Source: a virus. Taken from it: a stretch of 34,069 bases of DNA. Shown here piece after piece: positions 6,314 through 15,014 of this stretch. Positions within the stretch are counted from its first letter, which is position 1. Each line of letters begins with the position of its first letter. The notes below the pieces were generated by a model. The model did no database searches. It saw only the letters and a program-made list of their open reading frames with translations, and was not told the origin of the DNA. The translations under genes were made by a program, and so were the position numbers. The stretch covers positions 1-34,069 of the IMG/VR virus record IMGVR_UViG_3300042090_001193. One strand, written 5' to 3'.

Positions 6314-6712
6314 ATGATCGTTAGAGACGACAATCTGCAAACCGACGTGCTGGCGATCGTCGAAAAATATGAGGTCTTCGTGAATTATCTCTACCCGATT
6401 CTACAGCGCAGCCCACGCCAGCACGGCGTCATTCGCGACAAGGTGCTGGCCGCGCTGTTCGAGCCGATCGGCGATCTCTATCACGCCGCGAAGTCGCGGC
6501 AGGTGTCGCGGCTCCATGTCGTCGATGCCCGCTTCGCGACGCTGCGGTCGTATCTGCGCTTCCTCGTCAGGAACACCGTCAAGATCATAACGCCTGCTCA
6601 GCACAGGACCGCACTCGCGCTCATTGCTGAGCCCGGCGCGATGCTCGGCGCCTGGCAGCGGAAGCTTATCGGTTCCGGCGCGGCGACGCGCCGGATAGGG
6701 CAGGTGGGGTAA
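6314..6712 (+). CDS. avd: accessory variability determinant (Avd)
   Basis: The 132-aa protein is almost entirely alpha-helical, with VEKYEVFVNYLYPILQR, VIRDKVLAALFEPIGDLYHA, SRLHVVDARFATLRSYLRFL and a basic C-terminus. This is the four-helix-bundle Avd (bAvd/S23-like) pattern. Avd forms a pentameric basic barrel that binds the RT and template RNA. It sits between VR and TR, the usual order. No strong ribosome-binding site is visible at ATG 6314. Confidence 0.88.
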   Translation: MIVRDDNLQTDVLAIVEKYEVFVNYLYPILQRSPRQHGVIRDKVLAALFEPIGDLYHAAKSRQVSRLHVVDARFATLRSYLRFLVRNTVKIITPAQHRTALALIAEPGAMLGAWQRKLIGSGAATRRIGQVG

Positions 6713-7020
6713 CGATGCCGCGCGCTTCCATCTTCGGCGGTTCCTGGATCAACGACGACAACGCGGGCTCGCGCTACGCGAACGTCGACAACTGGCCCGA
6801 GAACTCGAACGACAACTTGGGCGCTCGCGGCCGCAGTGACAACCGGTTTTCGGCTCGGCGGCGATCACGGTCCCGCCGGCCGGCCACATTAGATCAAGGT
6901 CGGTGGTCAGCCCGCGTGTCCTGCTTCGGCGAATACGTTTCGCGGTCCGGCAGAGCGGGGCGTAGCGGGGCGTTCCCGTCGAGACCCGCGGCCGGCACCT
7001 TCTCAGTCAGTGAGCGCGTC
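6713..7020 (+). ncRNA. DGR template RNA region (TR plus spacer)
   Basis: This ~300-base interval between avd and the RT start holds TR and a 176-base GC-rich spacer with no separate gene. In characterised DGRs the template RNA includes TR and the downstream spacer, which primes and folds for cDNA synthesis. The boundaries here are inferred from gene ends. The frame is open throughout (see the RT entry). Confidence 0.7.
6718..6844 (+). repeat. DGR template repeat (TR)
   Basis: This is the source copy of VR, containing 26 adenines, many in AAC and GAC codons positioned to be diversified. 16 are replaced in the current VR. It lies between avd and the RT. TR is expected to be transcribed as part of a template RNA extending on both sides and copied into mutagenised cDNA. 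Confidence 0.97.
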
Positions 7021-8001
7021 ATGGGGAAGCGTTACCGAAATCTCATCGGCAAGATCACGTCGCCTACGACGATGGCAGAGGCCTACCGTCTGACAGCGCG
7101 CGGCAAGCGGCTCACCGGCGGTTATCTCGGCTTTAAGGAATTCGACGCGCTCAATCTGGCCGAGCTCGGCCGCGACATGGCGCTCGGCACTTATCTGCCC
7201 GGGCAACCGACCGAGTTCTTTGTGCTCGATCCGAAACGACGCCTGATTTCGGCGCTGCCGTTTCGCGATCGGATCGCGCAGCAAGCGCTGTGCCTGGTCA
7301 TAGGCCCGATCTTCGATCGCGCGCTTCTGCCGCGCAGCTTCGCCTGCCGACCCGGCAAGGGAACGCACGCCGGCGCGATTGCGCTGCAGGCCGATTTGCG
7401 CCGGCTCTCTAAACGAGGACCGGTCTATTTTCTCAAGACGGATTTCTCGGGCTACTTCGCGTCGATCGAGCACGGCGCGTTGTGGAAATTGATCGACGCC
7501 AAGATTAGCTGCCGCGCCACGCGAAGACTTATCGAGACGATGGTGCCGCGTCATGGCATCGGGCTTCCGATCGGCAGCCTCACATCGCAAATCTTCGCCA
7601 ACGTTTATGCCGGCGCGCTCGACCGGCACTTGCAACAGACGCTCGGCGAGGATTTCTGGTTTCGCTACATGGACGATCTTGTTGTTCTGGGCGATAGCTC
7701 CCGGCATCTGCGCGCGGTCAAGGAGAGCATCGAAGATTTTTCCCGGTGCGTTCTCGGACTGCGTTTCTCGAAATGGTCGCTCGCGCCGGCCCATCGCGGC
7801 GTGAATTTTCTCGGCTATCGGATCTGGCCGACGCATAAGCTTTTGCGTCGTGACAACGTTACGCGCGCCCGGCGGAAGATCGCCGGCTTCCGCGCCGGCG
7901 GCGACCACCGTCGGCTCGAAATGTTTGTGGCGTCATGGTTGGGGCACGCGCGTTTCGCGGACGCCGCCAATCTGATTCGAAGTCTCGACATCGCCGCGTA
8001 G
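7021..8001 (+). CDS. DGR reverse transcriptase
   Basis: The 326-aa RT shows motifs in order: KTDFSGYF with catalytic D141, GLPIGSLTSQIFANVY (the SQ form in place of QG that marks DGR RTs) at residues 181-196, FRYMDDLVVLG with YMDD at 216-219, and NFLGYRIWP near the thumb. It makes adenine-mutagenised cDNA from TR with Avd. Start ATG 7021 gives MGKRYRNLIGKI, a usual DGR-RT beginning. An in-frame ATG at 6715 would add 102 residues and translate TR itself; I consider that less likely. Confidence 0.92.
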   Translation: MGKRYRNLIGKITSPTTMAEAYRLTARGKRLTGGYLGFKEFDALNLAELGRDMALGTYLPGQPTEFFVLDPKRRLISALPFRDRIAQQALCLVIGPIFDRALLPRSFACRPGKGTHAGAIALQADLRRLSKRGPVYFLKTDFSGYFASIEHGALWKLIDAKISCRATRRLIETMVPRHGIGLPIGSLTSQIFANVYAGALDRHLQQTLGEDFWFRYMDDLVVLGDSSRHLRAVKESIEDFSRCVLGLRFSKWSLAPAHRGVNFLGYRIWPTHKLLRRDNVTRARRKIAGFRAGGDHRRLEMFVASWLGHARFADAANLIRSLDIAA

Positions 8002-8063
8002 TCTTTACCGCGTCAGTTCCGCGTCAGTGCGTCTTGCGTCTCCTCCGATCACGCGAGCAGGCA

Positions 8064-8195
8064 ATGATTCACCACGCGAGCGACGCCGAGATCGCATTTA
8101 TCGCCACCATCATCGCGATGGGCTTCATCCTGATTGGCGGCGTCGCCGGCGTCATCATCTTCGAGACCAAGCGACGCATCCGGAGCGGCCTGTGA
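8064..8195 (+). CDS. small membrane protein (43 aa)
   Basis: Reads MIHHASDAEIAFIATIIAMG and continues hydrophobic to IIFETKRR, giving one transmembrane helix followed by basic residues. A GAGCAGG motif precedes ATG. The stop overlaps the next GTG start (GTGA), which supports real translation. Function unknown. Confidence 0.55.
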   Translation: MIHHASDAEIAFIATIIAMGFILIGGVAGVIIFETKRRIRSGL

Positions 8196-8362
8196 AGCCT
8201 TCATTCAATCTCGACGGTTGGCGGCAAGCCGGCGCTGTGCGTCTGCGAACCACCTGGCTTGGCTTCGCCGTTCTTGAGGAACTATGGGAATCTGAAGACG
8301 GCCGCAAGGAATGGCGGCGCGCATCGTCTCATCAGCTCGTCCAGTTTTCGGAGCGGCCATGA
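8192..8362 (+). CDS. small hypothetical protein (56 aa)
   Basis: GTG start overlapping the preceding stop, and stop overlapping the next ATG (ATGA), so it is coupled on both sides. The peptide VKPSFNLDGWRQAGAVRLRT is soluble with several Trp residues. No family recognised. Confidence 0.5.
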   Translation: MKPSFNLDGWRQAGAVRLRTTWLGFAVLEELWESEDGRKEWRRASSHQLVQFSERP

Positions 8363-8988
8363 AGCAATCCCGCGCCATGTCGCTCGTCGAGTCGATCATC
8401 AACATCGCGGTCGGCTTCGGCATTTCGCTTTTGGCGCAGTGGTATTTCCTGCCGATGCTCGGCGTGGCGATCGACTTCAAGCAAAATCTTTTCTTCGCCC
8501 TCATCATGACGGCCGTCTCGATCTGTCGGCAATTCATTCTGCGGCGCGTATTCGAGGCGCTTCACATCCGCCGCCCGCTCTCACCCTTCATGCGCGCCGT
8601 CATCGCCGAACGCTTCCGGCAGATTGAGGGCGAGGGCTGGGACGCGGCGCACGACGATCAGCACAAGATCGGCGAAATCGCCCGAGCCGGTGCCGCCTAT
8701 GCAGTGCAGGCAGAGATATGGGAGCTTTTTCCGAGCAGCGCGGCGACGCATCCGCCTTTCGCTCCCGCGTGGTGGCCGTGGTCGCGCTCATGGTGGAAAC
8801 CGCAAGGGTTTCGCCGCGATCTCGTGCGCGCGGCCGCGCTGGTCGTTGCCGAGGGCGAGAAATTTGATCGCAATCGAAAACCGAAGCGGTTGATCCAGGG
8901 CGGCTATCAGCCTGTCGATGGACCGCGGCCACCGCTGCCGACGACTGGCAGCGGCGTGCAATCGAAGTTCGAGCGGTTCGGAACATGA
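8359..8988 (+). CDS. DUF7220-like membrane domain fused to a conserved phage domain
   Basis: Two parts are visible in 209 aa. Residues 1-70 (MKQSRAMSLVESIINIAVGF...ALIMTAVSICRQFILRRVFEAL) are a two-helix membrane domain like small phage DUF7220-type proteins. Residues ~80-175 (ERFRQIEGEGWDAAHDDQH...WWPWSRSWWKPQGFRRDLVRAAALVVAE) match a common phage protein normally encoded alone. The fusion is seen directly; function of both halves is unknown. It lies inside the coupled early operon. Confidence 0.7.
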   Translation: MKQSRAMSLVESIINIAVGFGISLLAQWYFLPMLGVAIDFKQNLFFALIMTAVSICRQFILRRVFEALHIRRPLSPFMRAVIAERFRQIEGEGWDAAHDDQHKIGEIARAGAAYAVQAEIWELFPSSAATHPPFAPAWWPWSRSWWKPQGFRRDLVRAAALVVAEGEKFDRNRKPKRLIQGGYQPVDGPRPPLPTTGSGVQSKFERFGT

Positions 8989-9122
8989 CCCTCATCCTCG
9001 CCTTCCTCGACGCAATCGAAACCGGCTTGGCCGACGCCTATATCGCGTTCGTCTCGATGGTCACGGCGGCGTTTCTCGGGCTCATGGTCTACGCCGTCGC
9101 TTCATTGGGAGCGCGGCGCTGA
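8985..9122 (+). CDS. small membrane protein (45 aa)
   Basis: ATG in ATGA overlap with the previous stop, and its own stop is shared with the next start (TGATG). It has two short hydrophobic stretches, LILAFLDAIETGLADAYIAF and TAAFLGLMVYAVASLG. Family unknown. Confidence 0.5.
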   Translation: MTLILAFLDAIETGLADAYIAFVSMVTAAFLGLMVYAVASLGARR

Positions 9123-10330
9123 TGACGCTTCGCCCGATCGATCCGAATCCGTTTGTCAAAGCCGCTGGCACTCTGCCTCCGCTCGATGTCGGCAAGCAAC
9201 CGTTCCTGCAATGGATCGACGTCAAGCAGCTCGTCGTCGATGGCAGCTATCAGCGCGACATTGGCGCCGCGGGTAAAAAGAACATCATCCGCATCGCCCG
9301 CGAATTCGATTGGGCGCGGTTCGCGACCGTGGTCGTCGCGTCGGCCGACAAAGGAAAATTCGTTATCGTTGACGGTCAGCATCGCGTGACGGCGGCTGCG
9401 CTGCGCGGCCTTCCAAAGGTGCCTTGCCAGATCATTGTCGGCGACACGCCCAAACAGGCGCTCGCCTTCGCCGCGATCAACGCCAACGTCACCAAGATGA
9501 GCACGATGCAGTTGCACGCCGCGCGCGTGGCTGCAAACGATCCCGAGGCCGTGCGTCTGAAAAAGGTCTGCGAAGCCGGCGGCGTTACGCTTCTTCGTTA
9601 CCCGCTCGATGCGAGCAAGCAGAAGGTCGGCGACTCGATGGCCGTGGTGCAGCTGCGCCAGGCGCTGGATCGCTACGGCGAAAAGGCGCTTCGTCTGGCG
9701 CTTCTTTGTATCACCCGCCACGGCAATGTCGGCATGGTCCGCGGTCTTCTGGTACAAGCGTTATGCGGTGCAATCGAGAGCGAGCAGACGTGGCTCAATC
9801 ATCCGCGGCTCGTGGCGGCGTTCGAAAATTTCGATTTCAAGGAAACCTTCGCTGCCGCGGGCCGCAGTGTCGGCGGCTATAGCCGATCAGCGGTTCTCGC
9901 CGCGTTGGCTGGCCTGATTTCAAAGCATCTGGCTTTTGCGCTCGATGGCAAGACGGCTGCGGCTGATAAATCGTCGGCGATCGCCAAGCCCGTCGTTGCG
10001 GCGTCAACGGCACGCGCTCCCGAAATGGCGGGCGTAACGAACGCTGGGATCGACGTTGATATCGAGTCGGGCCGCATCACGTTCCGCCGTCAGGCAATTC
10101 GCCTGCCGCAATGGGATGCGCTATTGGTCGCGTTGCTCGCACGCGCAACGCCTAATCCTGTCGGCTATGATTTTCTGGCGAAGCGCGTATGGGCCAAGCA
10201 GCGCGTGCCCGACGAATATGAAAGCGCGCTGGATCAGAAGGCGCGTGTCTGCGCTGTACCACTCAGATCCATTGGCCTCGAAGTCGTCATTGCCAAGAAC
10301 GTCGGCATCGCCGTGCGGGAGATCGCATGA
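9122..10330 (+). CDS. ParB/Srx-fold nuclease-like protein with C-terminal extension
   Basis: Of 402 aa, residues ~30-130 have the ParB N-terminal fold signature: VDGSYQRD, FVIVDGQHRVTAAALRGLPK, VPCQIIVGD. This resembles the DUF6551-type phage ParB-like family. The C-terminal ~90 residues (ITFRRQAIRLPQWDALLVAL...GYDFLAKRVW) look like a winged helix. A DNA-binding regulatory role is probable; enzymatic activity is not established. It is one of four ParB-like proteins in the window. Confidence 0.75.
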   Translation: MTLRPIDPNPFVKAAGTLPPLDVGKQPFLQWIDVKQLVVDGSYQRDIGAAGKKNIIRIAREFDWARFATVVVASADKGKFVIVDGQHRVTAAALRGLPKVPCQIIVGDTPKQALAFAAINANVTKMSTMQLHAARVAANDPEAVRLKKVCEAGGVTLLRYPLDASKQKVGDSMAVVQLRQALDRYGEKALRLALLCITRHGNVGMVRGLLVQALCGAIESEQTWLNHPRLVAAFENFDFKETFAAAGRSVGGYSRSAVLAALAGLISKHLAFALDGKTAAADKSSAIAKPVVAASTARAPEMAGVTNAGIDVDIESGRITFRRQAIRLPQWDALLVALLARATPNPVGYDFLAKRVWAKQRVPDEYESALDQKARVCAVPLRSIGLEVVIAKNVGIAVREIA

Positions 10331-10545
10331 GCGCCCGCTCCGACGACATCCGCGAGGCCGCGATCAATTGCCACGCCTGCGATTTCTGCGCCGCCGTCCA
10401 TATCGATCTGTTCGACGAGAACGGCGTGAAGTTTGCGACGGCGAGCTTGCCCGCGCAGAATTGGCAGCCGTTCATCGAACGCTTCCGCAATTGCATGATG
10501 GAAATCCGCAAGCGGCCGCATCCCGCGCCGGCGAGGTGTCAATGA
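10327..10545 (+). CDS. small hypothetical protein (72 aa)
   Basis: CHACDFC near residue 16 is a CxxCxxC cluster that could bind metal; a fourth Cys lies at CMMEIRKR. ATGA overlaps occur at both ends. Unknown function. Confidence 0.6.
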   Translation: MSARSDDIREAAINCHACDFCAAVHIDLFDENGVKFATASLPAQNWQPFIERFRNCMMEIRKRPHPAPARCQ

Positions 10546-11198
10546 CCCGCGCAGCGAAGAAACCCGCAGCACGTCCGCTCTATGACACGCTCGGCGTGAG
10601 CGCCGCCGCATCGAGCGACGAGATCAAGCACGCGTTCCGCTCAAAGGCCAAGTCGGCGCATCCCGACAAGGGCGGCGATGCCGCGGCCTTCCGCGCGATC
10701 ACGCACGCCTATGCCGTGCTGGGCAGTCCCGATCGTCGCGCGCGCTACGATGCGCATGGCGACGATGCCGACAATCCCGACAACGCTTTCGCTGCCGCAT
10801 TCTCGCTCGTGCAACAGGCGATCGATTCCATCATCGATCAGATGCTGGCGAAGGACGACGATCCCTGCCAGCTCGACGTCATGGCAATCCTGAAGGCCAA
10901 TTTCGACAAGAACGCGTCAGACATCGCGAACGAGATCGCGCGCATCGAAGCGCGGCTCGCCATGCTTACGAAGATCGCCAAGCGGTTCCGCGTCAAGCGC
11001 GGGCGGCCGAATTTCATGCGCCGCTCGACCGAATCGAAGATGCAGGCGGCCCGCGCCGATATCGCCACCGGCAAGGACGCCCTCAAGAACATGCTCGCCG
11101 GGCGGGCGCTGCTCGATGATTACGAATTCGAGTTCGACGCGCCGCCGCCCACGCTCCACCCGATGACGCAATTCAGTTTCGTGGTGCGACGCGCATGA
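10542..11198 (+). CDS. DnaJ-domain (J-protein) co-chaperone-like protein
   Basis: A J domain lies at residues ~12-70: LYDTLGVSAAASSDEIKHAF, HPDKGGD (HPD at 40-42), and AYAVLGSPDRRARYDAHG. It should stimulate host DnaK, as lambda P-type replication or assembly needs chaperones. The C-terminal 150 aa are a charged helical domain of unknown partner (ANEIARIEARLAMLTKIAKR). There is no G/F region or zinc domain, so it is not a full DnaJ. Confidence 0.88.
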   Translation: MTRAAKKPAARPLYDTLGVSAAASSDEIKHAFRSKAKSAHPDKGGDAAAFRAITHAYAVLGSPDRRARYDAHGDDADNPDNAFAAAFSLVQQAIDSIIDQMLAKDDDPCQLDVMAILKANFDKNASDIANEIARIEARLAMLTKIAKRFRVKRGRPNFMRRSTESKMQAARADIATGKDALKNMLAGRALLDDYEFEFDAPPPTLHPMTQFSFVVRRA

Positions 11199-11422
11199 CC
11201 ATCCTGGACCGCGATCCGGATATGGACGTGTGCGAGCCGCTCGCCCAAAAGGTGACGGACGTCTGCCGCGGATTTCAGGGCATCGACGTCATTATCACCG
11301 TCACCGGCGTGCTGACCGTCGCGCTGATCGAATCATCGCCCGATTTGGAAGTCGCACTGCGCAACGTCGATATCCTCGCCGCGCGCATCAAAAATTCGCT
11401 GCGCGTGCAGATGGGACACTAA
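11195..11422 (+). CDS. small hypothetical protein (75 aa)
   Basis: Coupled to the J-protein by ATGA. The compact alpha/beta-looking sequence includes DVIITVTGVLTVALIESSPD. No family recognised. Confidence 0.55.
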   Translation: MTILDRDPDMDVCEPLAQKVTDVCRGFQGIDVIITVTGVLTVALIESSPDLEVALRNVDILAARIKNSLRVQMGH

Positions 11423-11433
11423 CGGAGGAACCA

Positions 11434-12120
11434 ATGTCAAGAAAACCACGCCCTAACGTCGGGCCTTCCCGCGAGCTGAAGGATTTCGTCGACCGCATCG
11501 TTGCGCGCGAGATCGAGCTTAAGCAAACGACCGCGGAACTGAAAGAGGACATCGCTTCCATCTACGAGGAAGCCGACGGCAAGGGCTATGACGCGAAGGC
11601 GCTCAAGATCGCTGTGCGCCGGCGGCATGAATCGGCCGAAGCCAGAGCGAAGCGCCAGGAGACCGAGGCGCTGGCCGATCTCTATTCGGCGGCAATCGGC
11701 GATTTGTTCGGCAAGCCGCTCGACGACCTGACGCGGCGTCGTCTCGACGAGCAAATGAAAAAGCCGCAGGCGCAAAACGGCGATGGCGCGGCGACAACCG
11801 AAGAACCGCATCCCGATCTGCCCGAGGAGGCGACGGAGCGTGAGCCCGACGAAACCGCGGACCAGGCCAAAGACAAGGGCAAGCAGGCGCGCAAGGACGG
11901 ACTGCGCATCGTCGATAATCCGTATCACTCCTCGAGCCCGCTCCGCGCGGCGTGGGATGAGGGCTGGTGCGAGGAAGACGGCAGCGACGGCATGGAGGTC
12001 CCGCCAGCATGGAAGCGGACCAAGCCCCCGGAGGAAAAGAAACCGGGTGACGAAAATTCCGGCGATGCGCCGCCGCCGCCCGGCAATGGCGCGGATCATC
12101 CGGCGCAGCCCGGAGCGTAG
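11434..12120 (+). CDS. GapR (DUF2312)-like domain fused to an RMF-like domain
   Basis: Residues ~8-75 (ELKDFVDRIVAREIELKQTT...KGYDAKALKIAVRRR) match the GapR/DUF2312 nucleoid protein of Alphaproteobacteria, which binds overtwisted DNA ahead of replication and transcription. Residues ~147-178 (GKQARKDGL...NPYHSSSPLRAAWDEGW) match the ribosome-modulation-factor/CrpP-like motif common in phage proteins. An acidic, proline-rich linker and tail surround it. Start ATG 11434 has an ideal GGAGGAA site. It may adapt DNA topology or translation during infection. Confidence 0.8.
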   Translation: MSRKPRPNVGPSRELKDFVDRIVAREIELKQTTAELKEDIASIYEEADGKGYDAKALKIAVRRRHESAEARAKRQETEALADLYSAAIGDLFGKPLDDLTRRRLDEQMKKPQAQNGDGAATTEEPHPDLPEEATEREPDETADQAKDKGKQARKDGLRIVDNPYHSSSPLRAAWDEGWCEEDGSDGMEVPPAWKRTKPPEEKKPGDENSGDAPPPPGNGADHPAQPGA

Positions 12121-12122
12121 CC

Positions 12123-13091
12123 GTGCAGCGTCGCAAGCCACTTCGTTTCAAGCCCGGCACCGCGGAGCCGATCGAGGACACGCCGTCGGAGCTTGAGCAG
12201 GATGCGTCAGGCGACGCACTGGCGCGCAAGCTCGGCGCGATGGCGGACGTCCGCATGCCGCGCGACGCGGAAGAGCCGATCCTCGCGCCGCGCGTGCGAG
12301 CGGTCATGCAGGAGTGGATGACAGAGATCCGTGCCGTCGAGGAATTGACCGCGGCCAATATTCCTCTGCGCCATACCGCAGCTCTGTACGGTCCGCCCGG
12401 TTGCGGCAAAACCACGTTGGCGCATCATTTGGCTGCTCGCCTCGGGATGCCCCTTGTCATCATGGAAGCGGCAGCGGTTGCGTCGAGCTTCATGAACAAG
12501 ACGGCCAATCAGCTTTTGGAATTCTTTGAGGCCGTGCGCCAGCACGATTCGCCAGTCGTGGTGCTGCTCGACGAAATCGATTCCATCGGCCACAAACGCA
12601 GCGATCATACCGACAGCGCGACAATGAGCGCCAATCTGGCGATCAACACGCTGCTCACGCAAATCGAAAAATTCGATGGCCTTCTGCTCGCGGCGACAAA
12701 CCGGCAGGACACGCTCGATCCGGCGCTATGGCGTCGGTTCGCGATGCAGATTTCGGTCGATCTGCCTGGGCCGGATGAGGCGTTCGCCATCCTCAAGCGT
12801 TATAGCCTGCCTTTCCAGTTTGCCGACGACGTGATCGACGTGCTGGTCAGAGTGACGCGCGGCGCGCCGCCGTCGCTGATGCGGCAGCTCATGGAGGGCA
12901 TCAAGCGATCAATCGTGCTGGCGCCAAAGCTGAGGCGACAGGCGGATGATCCGGTCGCGCTCGTTGCGACCGTCGCGGCGAGCGTCGCGCCGCATCCCGA
13001 TTACGATCCGCGGCCGCCGCTGTGGACCAATCCCGAAATCGTCAAGCATCTGCGCGGGCTGCCCTGGCCTCCAACGCTGGAGGGCAAGTGA
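12123..13091 (+). CDS. AAA+ ATPase
   Basis: The 322-aa protein has Walker A GPPGCGKTT (90-98), Walker B VVVLLDEID (145-153), sensor-1 N193 in ATNRQ, and an arginine pair in ALWRRF. It is closest in style to FtsH/spastin-like classical AAA modules. It starts with GTG two bases after the upstream stop. In this replication-type operon it may act as a helicase loader or remodeller; that is inference. Confidence 0.85.
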   Translation: MQRRKPLRFKPGTAEPIEDTPSELEQDASGDALARKLGAMADVRMPRDAEEPILAPRVRAVMQEWMTEIRAVEELTAANIPLRHTAALYGPPGCGKTTLAHHLAARLGMPLVIMEAAAVASSFMNKTANQLLEFFEAVRQHDSPVVVLLDEIDSIGHKRSDHTDSATMSANLAINTLLTQIEKFDGLLLAATNRQDTLDPALWRRFAMQISVDLPGPDEAFAILKRYSLPFQFADDVIDVLVRVTRGAPPSLMRQLMEGIKRSIVLAPKLRRQADDPVALVATVAASVAPHPDYDPRPPLWTNPEIVKHLRGLPWPPTLEGK

Positions 13092-13510
13092 CCGACAAGC
13101 CTATCCTTCCTGCCGAGTTTTCTAATTGGAGCGGATATTACGCGGATCGTGATAGGCGTGATCTTGAACGCTTGCGGTCGCTGTCGAAGACAGAATGGAT
13201 TGCAGAAGCGCGGCAAAAAGCGACGTTTGGCGAACCTGAGCGTTGTGAAATTTGTCAACGCTTTTCCGAGATCGCCCAGGCGCATCACGTCATACCGCTC
13301 GGCGAGCAATATGATCGCGGCTTTGTTAGGCCGAACCAAAGACACGTTTGGCTTTGCCCTAATCACCATGCGCTGATCTTTTTCTGCGTCGAGGATATAC
13401 CGCGGCGTGACCGCTTGGCTCTCCTCGCGAGCATTCATTCGCTCGAAAAAGACGAGGTCGAGCGAATGGCAAAGCTCATCCAACGCGCGCACGAGGGCCG
13501 AACGAAGTGA
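13088..13510 (+). CDS. HNH-like zinc-binding protein
   Basis: In 140 aa it has CEICQ, AQAHHVIPLGEQYDRG and WLCPNHHALIFF, a treble-clef HNH arrangement with four metal-binding positions. GTG start overlapping the ATPase stop. Nuclease activity is probable but some HNH-like early phage proteins only bind DNA. GTGA coupling at both ends ties it to the ATPase and the methyltransferase. Confidence 0.72.
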   Translation: MTDKPILPAEFSNWSGYYADRDRRDLERLRSLSKTEWIAEARQKATFGEPERCEICQRFSEIAQAHHVIPLGEQYDRGFVRPNQRHVWLCPNHHALIFFCVEDIPRRDRLALLASIHSLEKDEVERMAKLIQRAHEGRTK

Positions 13511-14595
13511 CGGCGCTTATCAAATATGATGCAGCCTGCCGGGCGCTTGCGGATGCCAAGACATTCGACGCGGTTCACGCCATTCGCGAGGAAATGGAGC
13601 ACGTCAAGCTCTACGGCCGCCAGATCAATGACCGCCGATTGATTGCCGAGGCGACGGAAGTCCAGGCCCGCGCCGAACGGCGTCTCGGCGAGCTGCTCAT
13701 CGAGGCGAAGACCAACGGCTGGATCAGGGAAGGCCGTCGCACGGCAACTGTTCCCACCCCGGAACAGTTTACGCTCGAAGAAGCCGGCATTGATCGAAAG
13801 CTGTCGGCGTCGTCGCAAAAGCTTGCGGCGATCCCGGCTGATGAGTTTGAGACCGGCATTCGCTCGGTTCGCGATCGGATCATCTCTGGCGACGCGACGA
13901 TCATCAACGGCGCGCGCGCCATCATGGCCTCGCGGCAAGAGCCTGACGGTCTTGATTATTTTCCGACACCGCCGTGGGCGACGCGCGCGCTGATCGAGCG
14001 GATATTCCCGCATCTTGGAACGAAATTTGGCGGCATCATCCCCAAGCCCGGCGACAAATGCTCGATCTGGGAACCAGCGTGTGGCGAGGGACACATCTCG
14101 GAGGTGTTGCGCGAATACTTCGCCGACGTCACGGCGAGCGACGTTCACGATCACCATAGCTACCCCGATTTCTTGATAGATTTTTTGAACGCCGAGCAAC
14201 CCGATGATCGCATCGAGGGCGCCGACTGGATCATCACAAATCCGCCGTTCGAGGAAAAGGCGCTCGCTTTCGTTGAGCGCGCAAGGGACCGTGCGCCGAA
14301 CGTCGCGATGTTCTTTCGTTCGCAATGGGCCGTCGAAGGCATCGAGCGGTACGAGCGGCTGTTCCGCGATGCACAGCCGACGCTCAATGCGTTCTTTGTC
14401 GAGCGCGTCAACCTGTGCAAGAGCCGTTGGGACCCGAAGGGAACGACGGCGACAGCCTATTGCTGGCTGATCTGGATCAAGGGCGGCAAGCCGATCGCGC
14501 CATTCTACATTCCGCCAGGCTGCCGCGAAACGCTATCGAAGCCCGACGACGCCGAACGCTTCACCACGCATCCGGTCACGCGGAGAGCGGCATGA
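13507..14595 (+). CDS. class I DNA methyltransferase (N6-adenine type) with ParB-like regulator N-terminus
   Basis: Residues 188-197 WEPACGEGHI form the SAM-binding motif I and 245-248 NPPF is the catalytic motif IV of N6-adenine (or N4-cytosine) DNA methyltransferases. The first ~140 residues (AEATEVQARAERRLGELLIEA..., REGRRTATVP) resemble the helical domain found in phage ParB/MT-A70-like genes. An orphan phage methyltransferase would protect phage DNA from host restriction or regulate genes; no cognate nuclease is beside it apart from the HNH protein. GTG start. Confidence 0.82.
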   Translation: MTALIKYDAACRALADAKTFDAVHAIREEMEHVKLYGRQINDRRLIAEATEVQARAERRLGELLIEAKTNGWIREGRRTATVPTPEQFTLEEAGIDRKLSASSQKLAAIPADEFETGIRSVRDRIISGDATIINGARAIMASRQEPDGLDYFPTPPWATRALIERIFPHLGTKFGGIIPKPGDKCSIWEPACGEGHISEVLREYFADVTASDVHDHHSYPDFLIDFLNAEQPDDRIEGADWIITNPPFEEKALAFVERARDRAPNVAMFFRSQWAVEGIERYERLFRDAQPTLNAFFVERVNLCKSRWDPKGTTATAYCWLIWIKGGKPIAPFYIPPGCRETLSKPDDAERFTTHPVTRRAA

Positions 14596-15014
14596 CGGCA
14601 ATAACCGACATCCACAAGCGACCGCTTCCGACATTCGTGCAATGGCTTGAAAAGCACGCCCACGGTTTTCAATCGGACGGCTTCGACGATTTTGCCGACT
14701 TGGCACGACGCACGCAGGAGCAATCGCTCGATCATCTGAAACCGCATCAAGCGTCGTTCGGTCGCATGTGGATGGGCGCATGCATCGCGGCTGTCGAGCT
14801 CTGCAATATGGAAGCAAAGAAACACGGTCGCCCGCTGGATGAGATCGCGGCGAATCTTTCGCGCGTGTTCGCGACGGCGACGATGTTTGCAATTGCTTCG
14901 ATTGTCGAGCGCGACGCGCCATTTCGTTCGATAGCCAAAGTCGTTACCGAAGAATTCAGAGCGGCGGCAAAAGTCGCTGCGGATACTCTGACGGACCAGG
15001 CGGGCCAGCGATGA
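14592..15014 (+). CDS. hypothetical protein (140 aa)
   Basis: ATGA-coupled to the methyltransferase. Helical, soluble, with SFGRMWMGACIAAVELCNME in the middle. I do not recognise a family. Confidence 0.6.
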   Translation: MTAITDIHKRPLPTFVQWLEKHAHGFQSDGFDDFADLARRTQEQSLDHLKPHQASFGRMWMGACIAAVELCNMEAKKHGRPLDEIAANLSRVFATATMFAIASIVERDAPFRSIAKVVTEEFRAAAKVAADTLTDQAGQR

